Assembly (NCBI GenBank): GCA_037044905.1
Contig: JBAOKB010000100.1
Location: 1 to 64,000 of the forward strand
Direction: 5' to 3'
From: Hortaea werneckii
Taxonomy: Eukaryota > Ascomycota > Dothideomycetes > Mycosphaerellales > Teratosphaeriaceae
DNA: 64,000 bases
Shown here: positions 1 through 10,641 of the stretch, piece after piece
Numbering within the stretch: position 1 is the stretch's first letter
How the letters are laid out: every line of letters begins with the position of its first letter
Notes under the pieces: model-generated
Told to the model about the DNA's origin: nothing
What the model saw: only the letters and a program-made list of their open reading frames with translations
Database searches by the model: none
Program-made: the position numbers and the translations under genes

Positions 1-780
1 ATGACACTCCTTCTTCTGCTCCACAGCCGGCAAGCTCGGACAGACGGCCTCGCAATCCACGCACGCGCATCGGTATCTCTCATCCCGACTATTACAAGCC
101 TTAGGATCATCCAACACAGTCCTCATCCCATCGAAATCCTTACTGTCCGGTCGAGGGAAGTTGATCTGGAAAGGACTTCCCAAGAACGGCTTCTTGTCAC
201 CCAGATACTTCAAGAGCTGGGTATAATTCTTCGCGCCGCCTCCAATGAAATCCATAGCCTTGCCGCCCGTGGCACCGAACTTGACATCCTTACAGCTATC
301 GTAGAAGCCCGCGCCATACTCGTCGCTGACGAGGTGGTCCAGCTCGGTGACAAGGAACTTGTCATTCTTGGGCACCGTGTCGGTGACGTTGACGAACAGG
401 CTTTGGTCCGGGGAGCAGGTAAACGTACAGAAGAGGTCGAAGAAATTCTGTTTGCAAGCGGGACAGGCGGAGATGATATTCTGGGCTTTCTGGAGGTTGG
501 ACTGCAGGGCTTCGATCTGTTCCTGTTCGCAGCAGACTTTGGTGTCGGCCCAGCGATCACCGCAGAGCGAGACGAGGGAGTCTCGGACGTCGGGGGAGGG
601 TTCTTTGGCGAGACCGTTGTCCGGACAGGGGAGTTGGGAGCCGAAGAGGGATTGGCTGCCACAGTGGCCGCGGATAGCGCATCGGCCGGCTTCGTGTTTG
701 GTGGTGAGATCTGGGCCTGATGCTGCGATGCTCGTCGCTGCTAGTGATGACCATATTGGGATCCAACTCGTTATCCTCAT
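1..780 (-). CDS. NCR1: NPC1/Ncr1-type sterol transporter, N-terminal part (runs off window start)
   Basis: The minus strand is open from an ATG at 780 down to base 1, giving 260 residues with no stop, so the C-terminal part lies outside the window. The first ~21 residues (MRITSWIPIWSSLAATSIAA) form a signal peptide. The rest is the cysteine-rich luminal sterol-binding domain of NPC1: CAIRGHCGSQSLFG near residue 35, a CCEQEQ pair, CPACKQNFFDLFCTFTCSP, an AYxxF-equivalent FYDSCKD segment, and RYRCACVDCEAVCP at the window edge. In this family the N-terminal domain receives sterol from NPC2 inside the vacuole or lysosome, and a multi-spanning sterol-sensing/patched part follows. That membrane part is not visible here. 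No intron is needed in the visible portion. An NPC2-like partner gene lies at 49.3-50.0 kb in the same window. Confidence 0.92.
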   Translation of the reverse strand, partial: MRITSWIPIWSSLAATSIAASGPDLTTKHEAGRCAIRGHCGSQSLFGSQLPCPDNGLAKEPSPDVRDSLVSLCGDRWADTKVCCEQEQIEALQSNLQKAQNIISACPACKQNFFDLFCTFTCSPDQSLFVNVTDTVPKNDKFLVTELDHLVSDEYGAGFYDSCKDVKFGATGGKAMDFIGGGAKNYTQLLKYLGDKKPFLGSPFQINFPRPDSKDFDGMRTVLDDPKACNSRDERYRCACVDCEAVCPSLPAVEQKKECH

Positions 781-1857
781 CTTCGCTCTTCTTCTTCCGC
801 CCCGAAGAGCTACAGCTCGGGTGGCTGACAGTGATCGCCTCTTATCGTAGCTCTTGCTGTTATTGTTGTATTGCGATACACTCCCTCGACCTTGCGTAGA
901 TCAATGGTGCAGAATATGCACGTGGTCGGCGGTGATTCTCGTGATGTTGTTGTTAAGGTGGTATGCCTGATAGTGGCAAGAAACCAGAAGCAAACGCCGT
1001 CGGGTGATTGCTCGCCATCTGGTGATCCAAAGCGTCATCTGCCCGCCGCCTCACCCGCCCGCCGGCCGCCTCGCCTGTTCCTGGCAAGCTCTCCCCACAC
1101 GTTCGGCACCTGCCGCTTTGAGCCTCCCCCAGAGCCTCCACGCAACCCCGGAAAGGATCGGGTTCATCATCACATTTTATTATATGGACTTTACTGTAGA
1201 ACATCGAACACGAAGGCACCCGTAACACCAAAGACCATACGCAAAATCCAGCTGAGATGATCCTCTCCCATCTTCCGCAGAATGAGAAGCACACATATAA
1301 TTACAGAATAAAACGCTACTGAACTATCTTATGACCACCACACACACACTGAAAAGAACAACTTCTCTTCTACTCGCTCCTCTGCTCTCATCCAGCCCAT
1401 GTGATTAGAAAAAGAAAGCATGCATGTAATCTTCACGCCGTGGTATATCGCCCTTTCTAATCAACAGCCGGTACAAAGCAATGGTTTCTTTTTTCTCCGC
1501 TCCGCCTTCCGTTCAACCCTCGACCGCTCAAACGAATAATCATACCTTCCGAGGTAAAAGGTATACATGGGTTCTCCTCTCGTCATCGAACTTGGCACCA
1601 GGAGAGGAGTGCTGAGGTCTCTAAGCATGGATAGGGCGGGAGTCTGCTTCCGCCTGTCCAGCCCCCGACTTGTCGGCCTCGCGCTCGTTCTCCTGGCCTC
1701 CCTTGCCTCGCTGCTGCCCACCCCTGGTAGCCCTGGGCGGACCATGGACCCTCAGTGTTGCCACGGCACGATGCTGGGCATGCTGGCGAGTCGTTCCATT
1801 GCCCACCCCGTTCGGCGACCGCGGCGTCTCCCTGCGCCAGCTCTTGGATTCATCCTT
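781..1857. other. Intergenic region, 1.1 kb
   Basis: Between two minus-strand genes. The left part should hold the promoter and leader of the NPC1-like gene; the right part should hold the 3' UTR of the DUF2433 gene. Pyrimidine-rich stretches lie around 1360-1400. The short ORFs here show no recognisable protein, and I see no RNA gene or repeat. Confidence 0.6.
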
Positions 1858-4165
1858 CTAGGAGTCACCGCCGCTGCCTGCAGCCGGAGCGCCTTCCGCC
1901 TTGCCGCCTCTGTCACCGCCGCGGCCACCCCTGCCACGGCCACGGTCACCTCTGAAGCCACCTCGGCCACGGCCACGACCGCCACGGCCTGACTCGGAAT
2001 CGCTGCCTGTCGTCGCGCCACTAGCTGACTGGTATCCACCGCGCTCAGCCGCACCGCCACGCTGAGCACCACCTCTACCCCATGTGCCTGCACCGCCATA
2101 GTTGCCACGCGAATTAAACACACGGTTCTCCACCATCTTCATGCCACGGAACTTGTCCCTAGCCTCTTGCGAGGGGTTACGAGCGAGCACAGCCTTCATG
2201 GTCTCGGAGTCGGCGAAATGGGCGACGAAGCGGCCGTTACCAGTCTTGTCGACCTTGGAGATCTTTGCGGCATCTTCAGACGTGAACAACTGAGACTTGA
2301 TCTCATCAGCAGTGTCAACGTTGACTCTATCGATGAAGATCGCCTTGGAAGGCTCTTGCTGCTTGAGCTGGTTAGGGGTTTCGCTGGGCTTGGGCGTCTC
2401 GGCGGGGGTGCCGTTGGCTTGCGGCTGGGAAGGCATGGTGGCTGTCGGTGCAGTCGCCCCGTTTGGCGTCAGCGCGGCGTTTGGCTGCGCAGGAGTGGCT
2501 GGCTTCTGGGCCGGCTGCATGGCTGGGGCCGGTTGCTGCTGCTGAGGCTTGGGTTGAGCCGCCTGCTGCAATTGCCGCTGGGCCATTGGTTGCTGAGCGG
2601 TCTGCTGAGGTGGCGTTGCGTTGGCAGGCGCCTGAGGGCCGGCAGCAGATGCCTGCGGCCCACGCGCCTGTTGGCCTGGCGTAGGTAGAGCACCACCGGT
2701 CGGGCCCATTGAAGAGTTGGACGGCGCAGACGGGACAGCCTGCGGTCTCTGAGGGCCCTTGCCACCGCGGTGAGAGAAGTTGAAACCCTGCGCGCGCATC
2801 TCGGTTCCTATCCGACCTTGGTCGATGTCAAGCACAAGCCACCCAAATGCCGCGTCTGCCAAGTTGAAGTTCCACATGTTCTTGAAAGCCGACTCATCGA
2901 CCTGGCCATTCGGCGGCCCACCACCGAATGGGTTGCCGCCGGATGCTGTGGATGGCATCTTGCTGACGAGCTCAAGTGCCAAATGAAGCAGTTTGTTTTG
3001 CGCCTCGTTCTCCGAAACCGCTGGTTCCACCTCGTGCTTGACTGTCTCCCAAACGTCGTTGAATTGTGCCTTGGAAGCCGAGAGCTTGCCACGGTAGTGG
3101 TCGAGCGAAGGGTTGACAGAAAACTCGTTGTACGAGCTACCGTACCTGAAGTGCAGACCGGCGGAGACTGAGAAGTCAGCCTTCAAGGTGACGGACAGCT
3201 GGTTGAGCAGGCCTTCCCTAGCAGGTGAGGCGTGAGTAAGGAGCAGGCGGGTCTCGGTAGGGTCGTAGACGCGGTTCGCAGTGTCGATGAGCTCCCCGAT
3301 CTGCAGAAGTGTAGTCCACATGGTACCTTGGCCACCAGCGATGGTTGTCCGGCCCTCCCCGTTGTCGAACATCTTGTGCATGACGACCGCACCGCCTAGA
3401 CCAAGCAGACGGAGCTTCACGCCGCCCACATCAAGCAATCTTGAGTGTGCCTCGTCAATCACATGTAGGTTGTCGATCTTGTACTCTCCCGAACGCAGCT
3501 TCTCCAGGACAGCAACATCTTCGCATGCGCCCCATACTGTGAAGACGGGCACTTCGAGCTTGTATGTCTTGTTGAGAAACTGAGGGAGTTCGGAGAGAGG
3601 GAGGCGCTCCCGCTGGAAGCGCTCCTTGATGCTCGATTGGGGACCGGAGCGTGCAATGTCGGCTTTGAGAGGATCGGCGAGGAGGGGCGAGTACTGGGCG
3701 ACATGCTTGAGAGTCCTATGCTGGGGTTAGCTGTGACCGACCTGACTCGTTTCAAAGTGACGTACTTTTCCGCTATCCGGTCAAGCGAGCTGTCGTCGTA
3801 GAAGCCAAAATCGCCAGTATGTAGGATGTAATCGGCCTTGGCGTTGCGCGCGAGCTCGTTCAGTTGGCGGAGGTTGCCTAGCTTGACTGTCAACACGTGC
3901 CTTCGCCAGTGTAGAGGGCATCTGTCTGCGTACCTCTTACGTCTGCTATGCAGAGGACTCTAGCATGGCCGATCTGTTGGACGCGGCCCTGGTTTGGCTC
4001 TAGCGGCCTGGCTCCTGGGACAGGACCGCTGACGGGTGGCGCTCCGTTCGGCATGTAGGCAGCTTGGGCGTAGGCGCGAGGCTGTGCTGGTGGTTGCTGC
4101 GAGGTGTGTCAGTGTCCGGAGTTTGGTCGGGGGAGCTTCAGGGAGCTTCGCCAACTCACAGCCAT
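1858..4165 (-). CDS. DUF2433 protein: calcineurin-like phosphoesterase fold with C-terminal RGG box
   Basis: Four exons: 4165-4160, 4096-3934, 3877-3766 and 3715-1858, giving 712 residues. The first coding exon encodes only Met-Ala (6 nt) before a GTGAGT donor. After a Pro/Gln-rich start, residues ~45-300 form a metallophosphoesterase-like domain: VLCIADVRGNLRQL, HTGDFGFYDDSS, VPVFTVWGACEDV, then LRLLGLGGAVVMH. The usual D-x-H and GNH(E/D) motifs read D-V-R and GACED here, so two metal ligands are missing. I recall the same substitutions in DUF2433 relatives, so this is probably a family trait. A Pro/Gln-rich linker (~330-480) follows, then a conserved FIDRVNVDTADEIKS segment, and an Arg-Gly-rich tail (~620-700) typical of RNA-binding proteins. 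The biochemical role is unknown to me. The RGG tail suggests RNA binding, which is inference. Confidence 0.85.
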
Positions 4166-5224
4166 AGGTCCGGTGGTGTACTGGTGGATGGTCAAACTTT
4201 CTGGGGAAGGTACGGAGCTCGGAGGTCTGGGGGGAGGTGGAACAGGAACGCGGGCGGAGATGGGTGAAGACGCGTGGAGCGCTGGTACCGTCGAGGTGTG
4301 GTGGTGTGGTGGCGAGAATGGAGGGCAGTATTATATCGGGTGGCGACAGAAGATGGCAGGTGCCGTGGGGGGTGGATTATTACGAAGGGGGTGATGTAGA
4401 CACTGTACCTTAAGGTAAGCTGCTGGAGGAAGCCACCTGAACCTGAACCTGCACTTGAAGCCGACACCTCAGGTCGCAGCCTCCAGACTGGCTCCCGTTC
4501 ACTGGCTCGCTTGTCCGTTTGGGGTCTTTGCCAAGCCAGCGGAGCGGAGGAGGACCGTGCGCCTGTCACTATCAAGAGCACAACTAAACAGCTCTACAGT
4601 ACGGTTGGTACGATAATGGAACCATCTTAATTGTTCACCATCATCCCTACCAACTTTTCCATACACACTGATGAATGGATACGGCACATCATGTCCCCGG
4701 TGCTTCGAGCTCTCAAGGACTGGGATAAAATCATTCTGGCATTAACTTCTCTCCCACCTGCCTGTTTGCCCCTTCTAAGCTAGAAAGAGCTTCAAGTTTC
4801 AGCGCCACGTGGAATTAGCTAGATGCCTCAATGCTTGTTCCCAACAGAGAGGCTTTGTTATCAATGGCTATATCAACTGAGTGCCTGTCGTGACTTGAGA
4901 CTCATAAGGTTTGTTGGAGCATCAATCAGAACGTCAATGCAAAAGAACGAGCATATATCAATCAATCCTTCGTTTCCATCTGAGCTCACCATGTCTCTAT
5001 ATTGACCCCATTGACCCGGCATACTGGCCCGAAACTTGCATGTGCATTCACTTTGGCAGCTGAAACAGGCAAGGTAAAGGGCCAGATCAGTCTACGATGC
5101 TTCACATGCGAGCGGCCGTCACAGTTGCCATTCAACGACTTTCGTCCTCGACATATTTCCTATACACTCAACTTCCTCCCTCATACACTAAACAACAGTT
5201 TGAGTCCTCGGGATAGACCTTGCA
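4166..5224. promoter_or_regulatory. Divergent intergenic region, 1.06 kb
   Basis: Lies between the minus-strand DUF2433 gene and the plus-strand kinase-like gene, so it must hold both promoters. I see no clear TATA element, RNA gene or repeat. The short ORFs here show no family features. Confidence 0.5.
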
Positions 5225-6305
5225 ATGTATGCGTCAGGTATGATAGTCCTCCCCCCCCCCCCTCAAGCAGCAGTAGCACGGCCTGACAAGATATCTAGCG
5301 GCTTCTCCCTCACCATCGCGCGTCAGGGCTCGTCCGCCTCGAGACGTTTTTACCTACGCAGTCACACGACGTGGGCCTCGTTTCCAGACATATACGAACG
5401 AGTACACTGTGCTAAGGCCTGCAAAGCCGCAGTTGACCTACACAAACCACGGCATTTACGTTGTCTGCAACACAGCAACCCGCCAAGTGTTCGTGGCGAA
5501 GCGTGTAGACATGCAGCGAGGCGACACACGAGACAAAGCCGTCGCTGAACGAGAGGCTTTATTGCAGATCAAGCGCTTCGGCGGCTCCAACCACATCATC
5601 GACCTGATCGAAACGTTCTGGGACGGAGCATCGCCGGCCAGCAGCCTGATCCTCGAGTACTGCGATCACAGCGAAAGCACCGTCGCGGGCCACATGACCC
5701 AACACCTCTACAAATCCTCCCGCATCCCCGAACCGCAAATCTGGCACGTCCTGTCGGGTCTCATCAAAGCCCTCTGCTTCCTGCACTACGGCATGAACAT
5801 CGACATCCCCGGCGACGAGCCCAAACGCGACTGGAACACCCTCTGCCACCTCAACATCAAACCCCACCACGTCTTCCTCACGACGAAAGGCCGCAACACC
5901 GCCTTCCCGCGCGTGGTGCTGGGGGACTTCAGCAACTCCATCTCATGGTACGATATCAAACGCGGACAACAAGACCGCGAAATCGACCTGGACGCGACAC
6001 TCGGGTGGCTCCCACCAGAACTCGCAATACCGGCCTCGGGGAGCGTGAGAGGCAGGTGTGGGATGCCGACGGATGTATGGCAAGTCGCCGGTGTAGCACA
6101 GGTGATGAGTCGACTGCATGCGGAACCGATCCAGTGGCTGGCTGACGAGAAGCACCCCTGTGGACGACACTACAGTACACCGTTGAACCAGCTTGTGAGT
6201 GCGTTGATGGCGCGGACGCTGGACAGACGGCCTCGAGCGCAGGATGTGCTGGGGATTCTGCAGGAGGAGAGTGAGATGAGGGGGCTGAGTTTCTACCTTC
6301 AGTAG
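5225..6305 (+). CDS. Protein-kinase-fold protein with degenerate catalytic loop (putative pseudokinase)
   Basis: Two exons, 5225-5237 and 5299-6305, 339 residues. The 61 nt intron has a GTATGA donor, a poly-C run, a CTGAC branch point and a CTAG acceptor. Splicing joins MYAS to a frame that stays open into the kinase domain. The beta3 lysine is present (FVAKRVD, Lys72) and an AEREALLQIK helix follows. The catalytic HRD motif reads HLN (residues 188-190), so the proton-accepting Asp is Asn190. The downstream Asn of KPxxN is His (IKPHH). DFG reads D214-F-S. An LPPEL segment replaces APE. Glycines of the P-loop are mostly lost (TNHGIYVV). These changes predict weak or no phosphotransfer. The overall pattern resembles fungal NEK/STE-like kinases, but I cannot assign a subfamily. 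Confidence 0.8.
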
Positions 6306-7159
6306 ACCACACCGTTTAGGGTCTTGCTCCTGGTGGATCGAATACCTGTTACTGACAATGGCTAGGAAGTGGCGCAAGATGGTTCAGGGGAGGAAGTAAG
6401 ATTCCCTATAGCTAAAGAAGAATCAGACCCATTCGAGTGAGAACTCTGTATCAAGCTAGACTCAGATGCTCGATCTTGTTCAGTACAATATCCTGCTTCA
6501 ATGGCATCAAGCATTTAAGTTCTCTAGCTGAGTCCAATGAAGCATTTGCCGAAGCCGTTCAGCTCGTCTTACGGTCCAGGTACGTAGCGGTAAGGCTACC
6601 CGCAGCGCATTCAATGCCAGGTGAGCGACTCCGCATTTTGGTTCGGCTCTGCTAAAATGCACAAAAGATAGAATGAGAAAGTAATTTTCGCTGCGAAACC
6701 GTGATTGCCATGTGGTAATTTAGGGGTAAGGCATTTGCTGAGTCTCAAGGTTCACAACTCCAGCTCGCTCAGCCAGCCATGCATGGGGGTGGGGGGGAAA
6801 GCTCGTGACTTGCTTACTTGCTTCAAGGTACCTCGTCGCGCATAGCACCCGCACCCCTGACCTGGCGTGCTTGGAGTCGCTACCTGCCCTGTTTAGAGAA
6901 TCACATTGCGAGATGAATTGTACTACTCCAAACTCTCACATAAGCCTATACATGAGAATGATTTGCATTTCAGCTTGGGAGTCTGGGCTGCATCCACGAA
7001 TGCAGACAGCAGCTGAAATCCCGAACGTACACAATATAAGTATGGTCACCGGCACTACCTCGCGAGCCTGGACTGGTTCATCTTGCCAAGGGGTTTTAAA
7101 ATATAAGTCCCATCTTGCCGACTGCAGTCCTCTCACGAAGTAAGATCTGCCTTTTCAAC
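6306..7159. other. Intergenic region, 0.85 kb
   Basis: 3' flank of the kinase-like gene and promoter of the peroxidase gene. It contains a G run near 6787-6797 and the TATA-like element listed separately. No gene is supported. Confidence 0.5.
7094..7106 (+). promoter_or_regulatory. TATA-like box upstream of DyP peroxidase
   Basis: The sequence ttttaaaatataa sits about 60 nt before the ATG at 7160. It is the strongest AT-rich core-promoter-like element in this intergenic region. Spacing and strand fit a TATA box for the peroxidase gene, with a short leader. Assignment is by position and composition only. Confidence 0.45.
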
Positions 7160-8696
7160 ATGGCCTCTCAAGGCAAACTACAACTGGACAACATCCAAGG
7201 CGATATTCTCTTGAACGGTCTCCCTAAGAAAGCAGAAATCTTCCTCTTCTTCGAGATCACTGATCCGAAGACATTCTGTTCCAAGCTAAAGCAAGTCGCG
7301 GACGAGATCGCTCATACGGCGCACACGAGCTCCTCCCGCGACAAGATCGGGAAGAAGAATGGCACGGGCGTTGTCGAAATGGCGGGTGCCAACATTGCGT
7401 TTTCATTTCGAGGTCTGCAGAAGGTGAGTACCCCACCAAACGTTTCTGGTCGCCATATATCTCACACGACGTCTAGATGGCCGGCGTGCTCGCTAGCCTA
7501 GATCTAAAGACGCAGGATGCAGCATTCGAGGCCGGGATGAAGAAAGGCGCTGCCGCTCTCCACGATCCCATGAAAGCCGGTTCGACGTCCGAGCCAGCTT
7601 GGGAAGAGACATTCGGTGCGGCGCAGAACTTACACGGGGTCCTTTTCGCGGCTGGGAGTGCGCAGAAGAATTGTCAGGAGAAGCTCGATAAGATCAGGAA
7701 CATTTTCGGAGCGTCGATGAAAGTGATCACGACTGTGAGCGGGAAAGTTCGGCCGGGAGAGATGAAAGGGCATGAGCAGTGAGTTTTGAGGTCAACACGG
7801 AGTTTCGTTTCGACTGACGGGAACAGCTTTGGGTTCCTTGATGGCATTAGCGAGCCAGCCGTACAAGGTATCGATACCGCGATTCCTCCCGGACAAGACA
7901 CAATTCCACAGGGTGTCATTCTCTGCAATCGACCGGGCGACGGCGCTGGGCATCCTGCCTGGATGACCGACGGAAGCTTCCTCTGTTTCCGTAAGCTCAA
8001 GCAGAATGTGTCCGACTGGAACAAGTTCCTGGTAGATGCTTCGAACCAGCTAGGAACGTGGTCGGATCAGCTTGGAGCGCGGCTGATTGGACGGTGGAAG
8101 AGCGGTATGTCCCTCCACGACACAGAGAAAGTATAATGCGTTAACCCTTCAACTCAGGATGTCCGGTGGAACTGTCTCCAGAGTTCGACGATGCCGCTAT
8201 CGGCGCAGATGTCAAAAGAAACAACAAGTTCGAGTTCACTCCGAACTCAAACTTCAAGTGTCCCTTCGGCGCCCACATCCGCATGATGAACCCGCGAGGC
8301 GATCTAGGTCGGGGAGTCGTGAATCAATTCCGAGTCCTGCGTCGTGGGATCCCGTACGGAGAAGAACTGAAAGACGACCCGAGCGGCGAGCGCGGATTGC
8401 TCTTCGTATGCTATCAATCCAACATCAGCCAAGGCTTCCAGTTCTTGCAGCAGACCTGGGCGAATGCGCCGGGCTTCAGAGTAGAAGGTGCAGGCCTAGA
8501 TGCGGTCATGGGCCAAGACAACAACAATAAGACTGTCGACATGAAAGGACTGTTTCCGCAGAACAAGGACAAACCGTTGGCGTTGAGTGGTATCAACAGG
8601 TTTGTGGTGCCTAAGGGAGGCGAGTACTTCTTCTCGCCGTCAATGAGTGCGCTGAGGACTACGTTGTCAACGCTCAAAGCGAAGAGTGATTTGTGA
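7160..8696 (+). CDS. DyP-type heme peroxidase
   Basis: Four exons (7160-7423, 7477-7778, 7827-8104, 8158-8696), 460 residues. Family hallmarks are present: GFLDGISEPA after splicing of exons 2 and 3, with the catalytic Asp194 of the GxxDG motif; the proximal heme ligand in CPFGAHIRMMNPR (His321); and the distal arginine region FRVLRRGIPYGEE. DyP peroxidases use H2O2 to oxidise dyes, phenolics and other aromatics. The N-terminus (MASQGKLQLDNIQGDIL) is not a signal peptide and matches the usual start of intracellular fungal members, so a cytosolic enzyme is likely. Length fits the family. Introns are 48-53 nt. The neighbours do not suggest a shared pathway. Confidence 0.95.
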
Positions 8697-9511
8697 GCAG
8701 GCGTTTCGAATGCGCTGTCTCGATGTTATCACAATAGCTTTGCACGTGTAGATCTATCACATCATAGCAGCTTGACACCAAATGTTCCAAGCGAGATGGA
8801 ATACTTCATTACGCTCATGAAGGATGTGTCGACAAGCAAGTCAGATTCCCAATGACAGTTATATTTTCCTGGTTCGTCCTTCGGTCCCGAACACAATCCC
8901 CGCAGATCGCGAGATCTTGAATATCGGAATATTTCTTTCGGGAGCTTCCGGGGGCTTTGTTTCGCAGCAACAATTTGCGATGCGGCTGCATGGAAGTAGC
9001 AGCATGACCGCCAAAGCAGAACTCACCGTACCGCCTACAACATGAACACATAGACCAAATATGTGACGGCTACTCGCATCTGTAAGAGTAAGAGATGCGA
9101 AGGCGAACGCTCACATAATCCATGACGTAAACCACTGGGGTGACGCGATCGCGCTGGAGGCAGGTTATCCCACTTACACGCCCGTTGGCGCTGTTGACCG
9201 CGCCAGTAGTGGGCTAGACCGCGATAACTTAGTTAGGACCCCAGATCGCCCGATAAAGACATCATTGTTGACTCGGATATATCTTTTCCTCCTTCTAGCC
9301 CTTCCACTTTCGCTCCATCTAGAACTGAAACACGCCCATAGACGCCTGACGAGTGCAGATACTACAGTATAGAGAGTAATTTTTGCCAACACCAAGCCGG
9401 AATCAGGACTTTTGACTTGCCGTAAAGGAAAAACTTGGCCCTCCCACTGGATTGGATTTTCGGACGAAAGAATTATTTACGACTACGCCTCCAACCATAG
9501 ACTTCCGTAGG
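8697..9511. other. Intergenic region, 0.8 kb
   Basis: Lies between two plus-strand genes: 3' UTR of the peroxidase and promoter of the SIS-domain gene. No ORF with family features, RNA gene or repeat seen. Confidence 0.5.
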
Positions 9512-10510
9512 ATGGCTTTCACACAATCCCACAAAAGACGCCGGTACTCTCTGCCGAGCAGCAGCCGGCCTACCGGCCTTCTCACGCCCCAAACCAGCGA
9601 GGACAGCATCGACCTTCCATCCCCGAAGCGGGCGAAGAAGGAACCTGCGATCCCCAGCCCTTCCCCAAGGATCCCATTCGAACAACAATCCACCGGAGAG
9701 ACCAACCCAGAAAAATCAGAAGCACTCTCATGTCCCAGCACCCTCCTCGCCCGCGCTACCCACGTCCTAGCCACGGAAGCAGCCGCCCTAACCTCCCTCG
9801 CCACACTGTACTCCACCTCCGCGAGCGCCCAAAACGCTCTCGCGCAGACCTGCCAACTAACCCTGACCGCACACCGCACAGGCGGGCGCCTCATCGCGTG
9901 CGGCGTCGGCAAAAGCGCATACATCGCACAGAAGCTCGTGGCGACGTGCAAATCCTTATCGATCCGCGCGAGCTTCCTGCACGCGTGCGAGGCCGTGCAT
10001 GGGGATCTCGGGGACGTGACGGAAAGGGATGTGGTGGTGTTTGTGAGTTTTTCGGGCAAGACGCCGGAGCTGGTGAATCTGCTGCCGTTTTTGCCGCGGG
10101 GGTGTAAGGTTGTGGCTTTGACGGGGCAGAGGGAGGCGGGGGATTGTCGGTTGTTGGATGGGAGGCGAGAGGGGGAGGTTGAGGGAGAGGGGAAGGGGGA
10201 GGTGACGGGGGTGTTGTTGCCGGGACCCATTCCGGAGAAGGAAGAGGAGAGTTTTGGGGTTGGGGCCCCGACGACGAGTACGACTGTTGCGCTGGCGGTG
10301 GCGGATATGCTGGCGCTTACTTTGGCCGAGGAGCTGCATAGGGGAAAGACGGGGGAGACGTTTAAACGGAATCACCCCGGTGGGGCGATAGGTGCCCAGA
10401 CTTTGCTTGAGGGGAGTGAAGCGAAGAAGCAGAGCCGGAGGCAGGATCGGCTAGGGGAGCCTGAGCTTTGCACGCCGCCTGCAAGCCTTAGCGGTAGCGA
10501 TGATGGTTGA
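9512..10510 (+). CDS. SIS-domain protein, KdsD/GutQ-like sugar-phosphate isomerase fold
   Basis: A single exon of 332 residues from the ATG at 9512; an upstream TTG in frame is not a credible start. Residues 1-80 are Ser/Pro-rich with basic clusters (KRRR, PKRAKK) that could serve as nuclear targeting. The SIS domain spans ~95-310: GVGKSAYIAQKLVAT (from 131), a HGDLG segment, VSFSGKTPEL, GAPTTSTTVALAVADMLAL and the family signature NHPGGAIGAQ near 287. These match arabinose-5-phosphate isomerases (KdsD/KpsF/GutQ). The C-terminal CBS pair of bacterial enzymes is missing and a short acidic/basic tail follows. An acidic Gly/Glu-rich insert (~215-235) interrupts the domain. Fungi make no lipopolysaccharide Kdo, so the substrate is unclear; a ketose-phosphate isomerase is the best guess. 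Confidence 0.85.
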   Translation: MAFTQSHKRRRYSLPSSSRPTGLLTPQTSEDSIDLPSPKRAKKEPAIPSPSPRIPFEQQSTGETNPEKSEALSCPSTLLARATHVLATEAAALTSLATLYSTSASAQNALAQTCQLTLTAHRTGGRLIACGVGKSAYIAQKLVATCKSLSIRASFLHACEAVHGDLGDVTERDVVVFVSFSGKTPELVNLLPFLPRGCKVVALTGQREAGDCRLLDGRREGEVEGEGKGEVTGVLLPGPIPEKEEESFGVGAPTTSTTVALAVADMLALTLAEELHRGKTGETFKRNHPGGAIGAQTLLEGSEAKKQSRRQDRLGEPELCTPPASLSGSDDG

Positions 10511-10641
10511 ATGATTTGATGAGGTGTCTGCATCTCCGAGAAGATCTCGCGTCTAAGTCAAGCGAAAACACTGCTTCGTACATGACCGCCACGAAAGACA
10601 TTTATGACTAGCAAATTTAATACACAGCAAATGTTTGGGCA

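Noticed and set aside
1..720. 239-residue plus-strand open frame
   Set aside because: It is antisense to the NPC1-like domain, whose Cys motifs and signal peptide are unmistakable.
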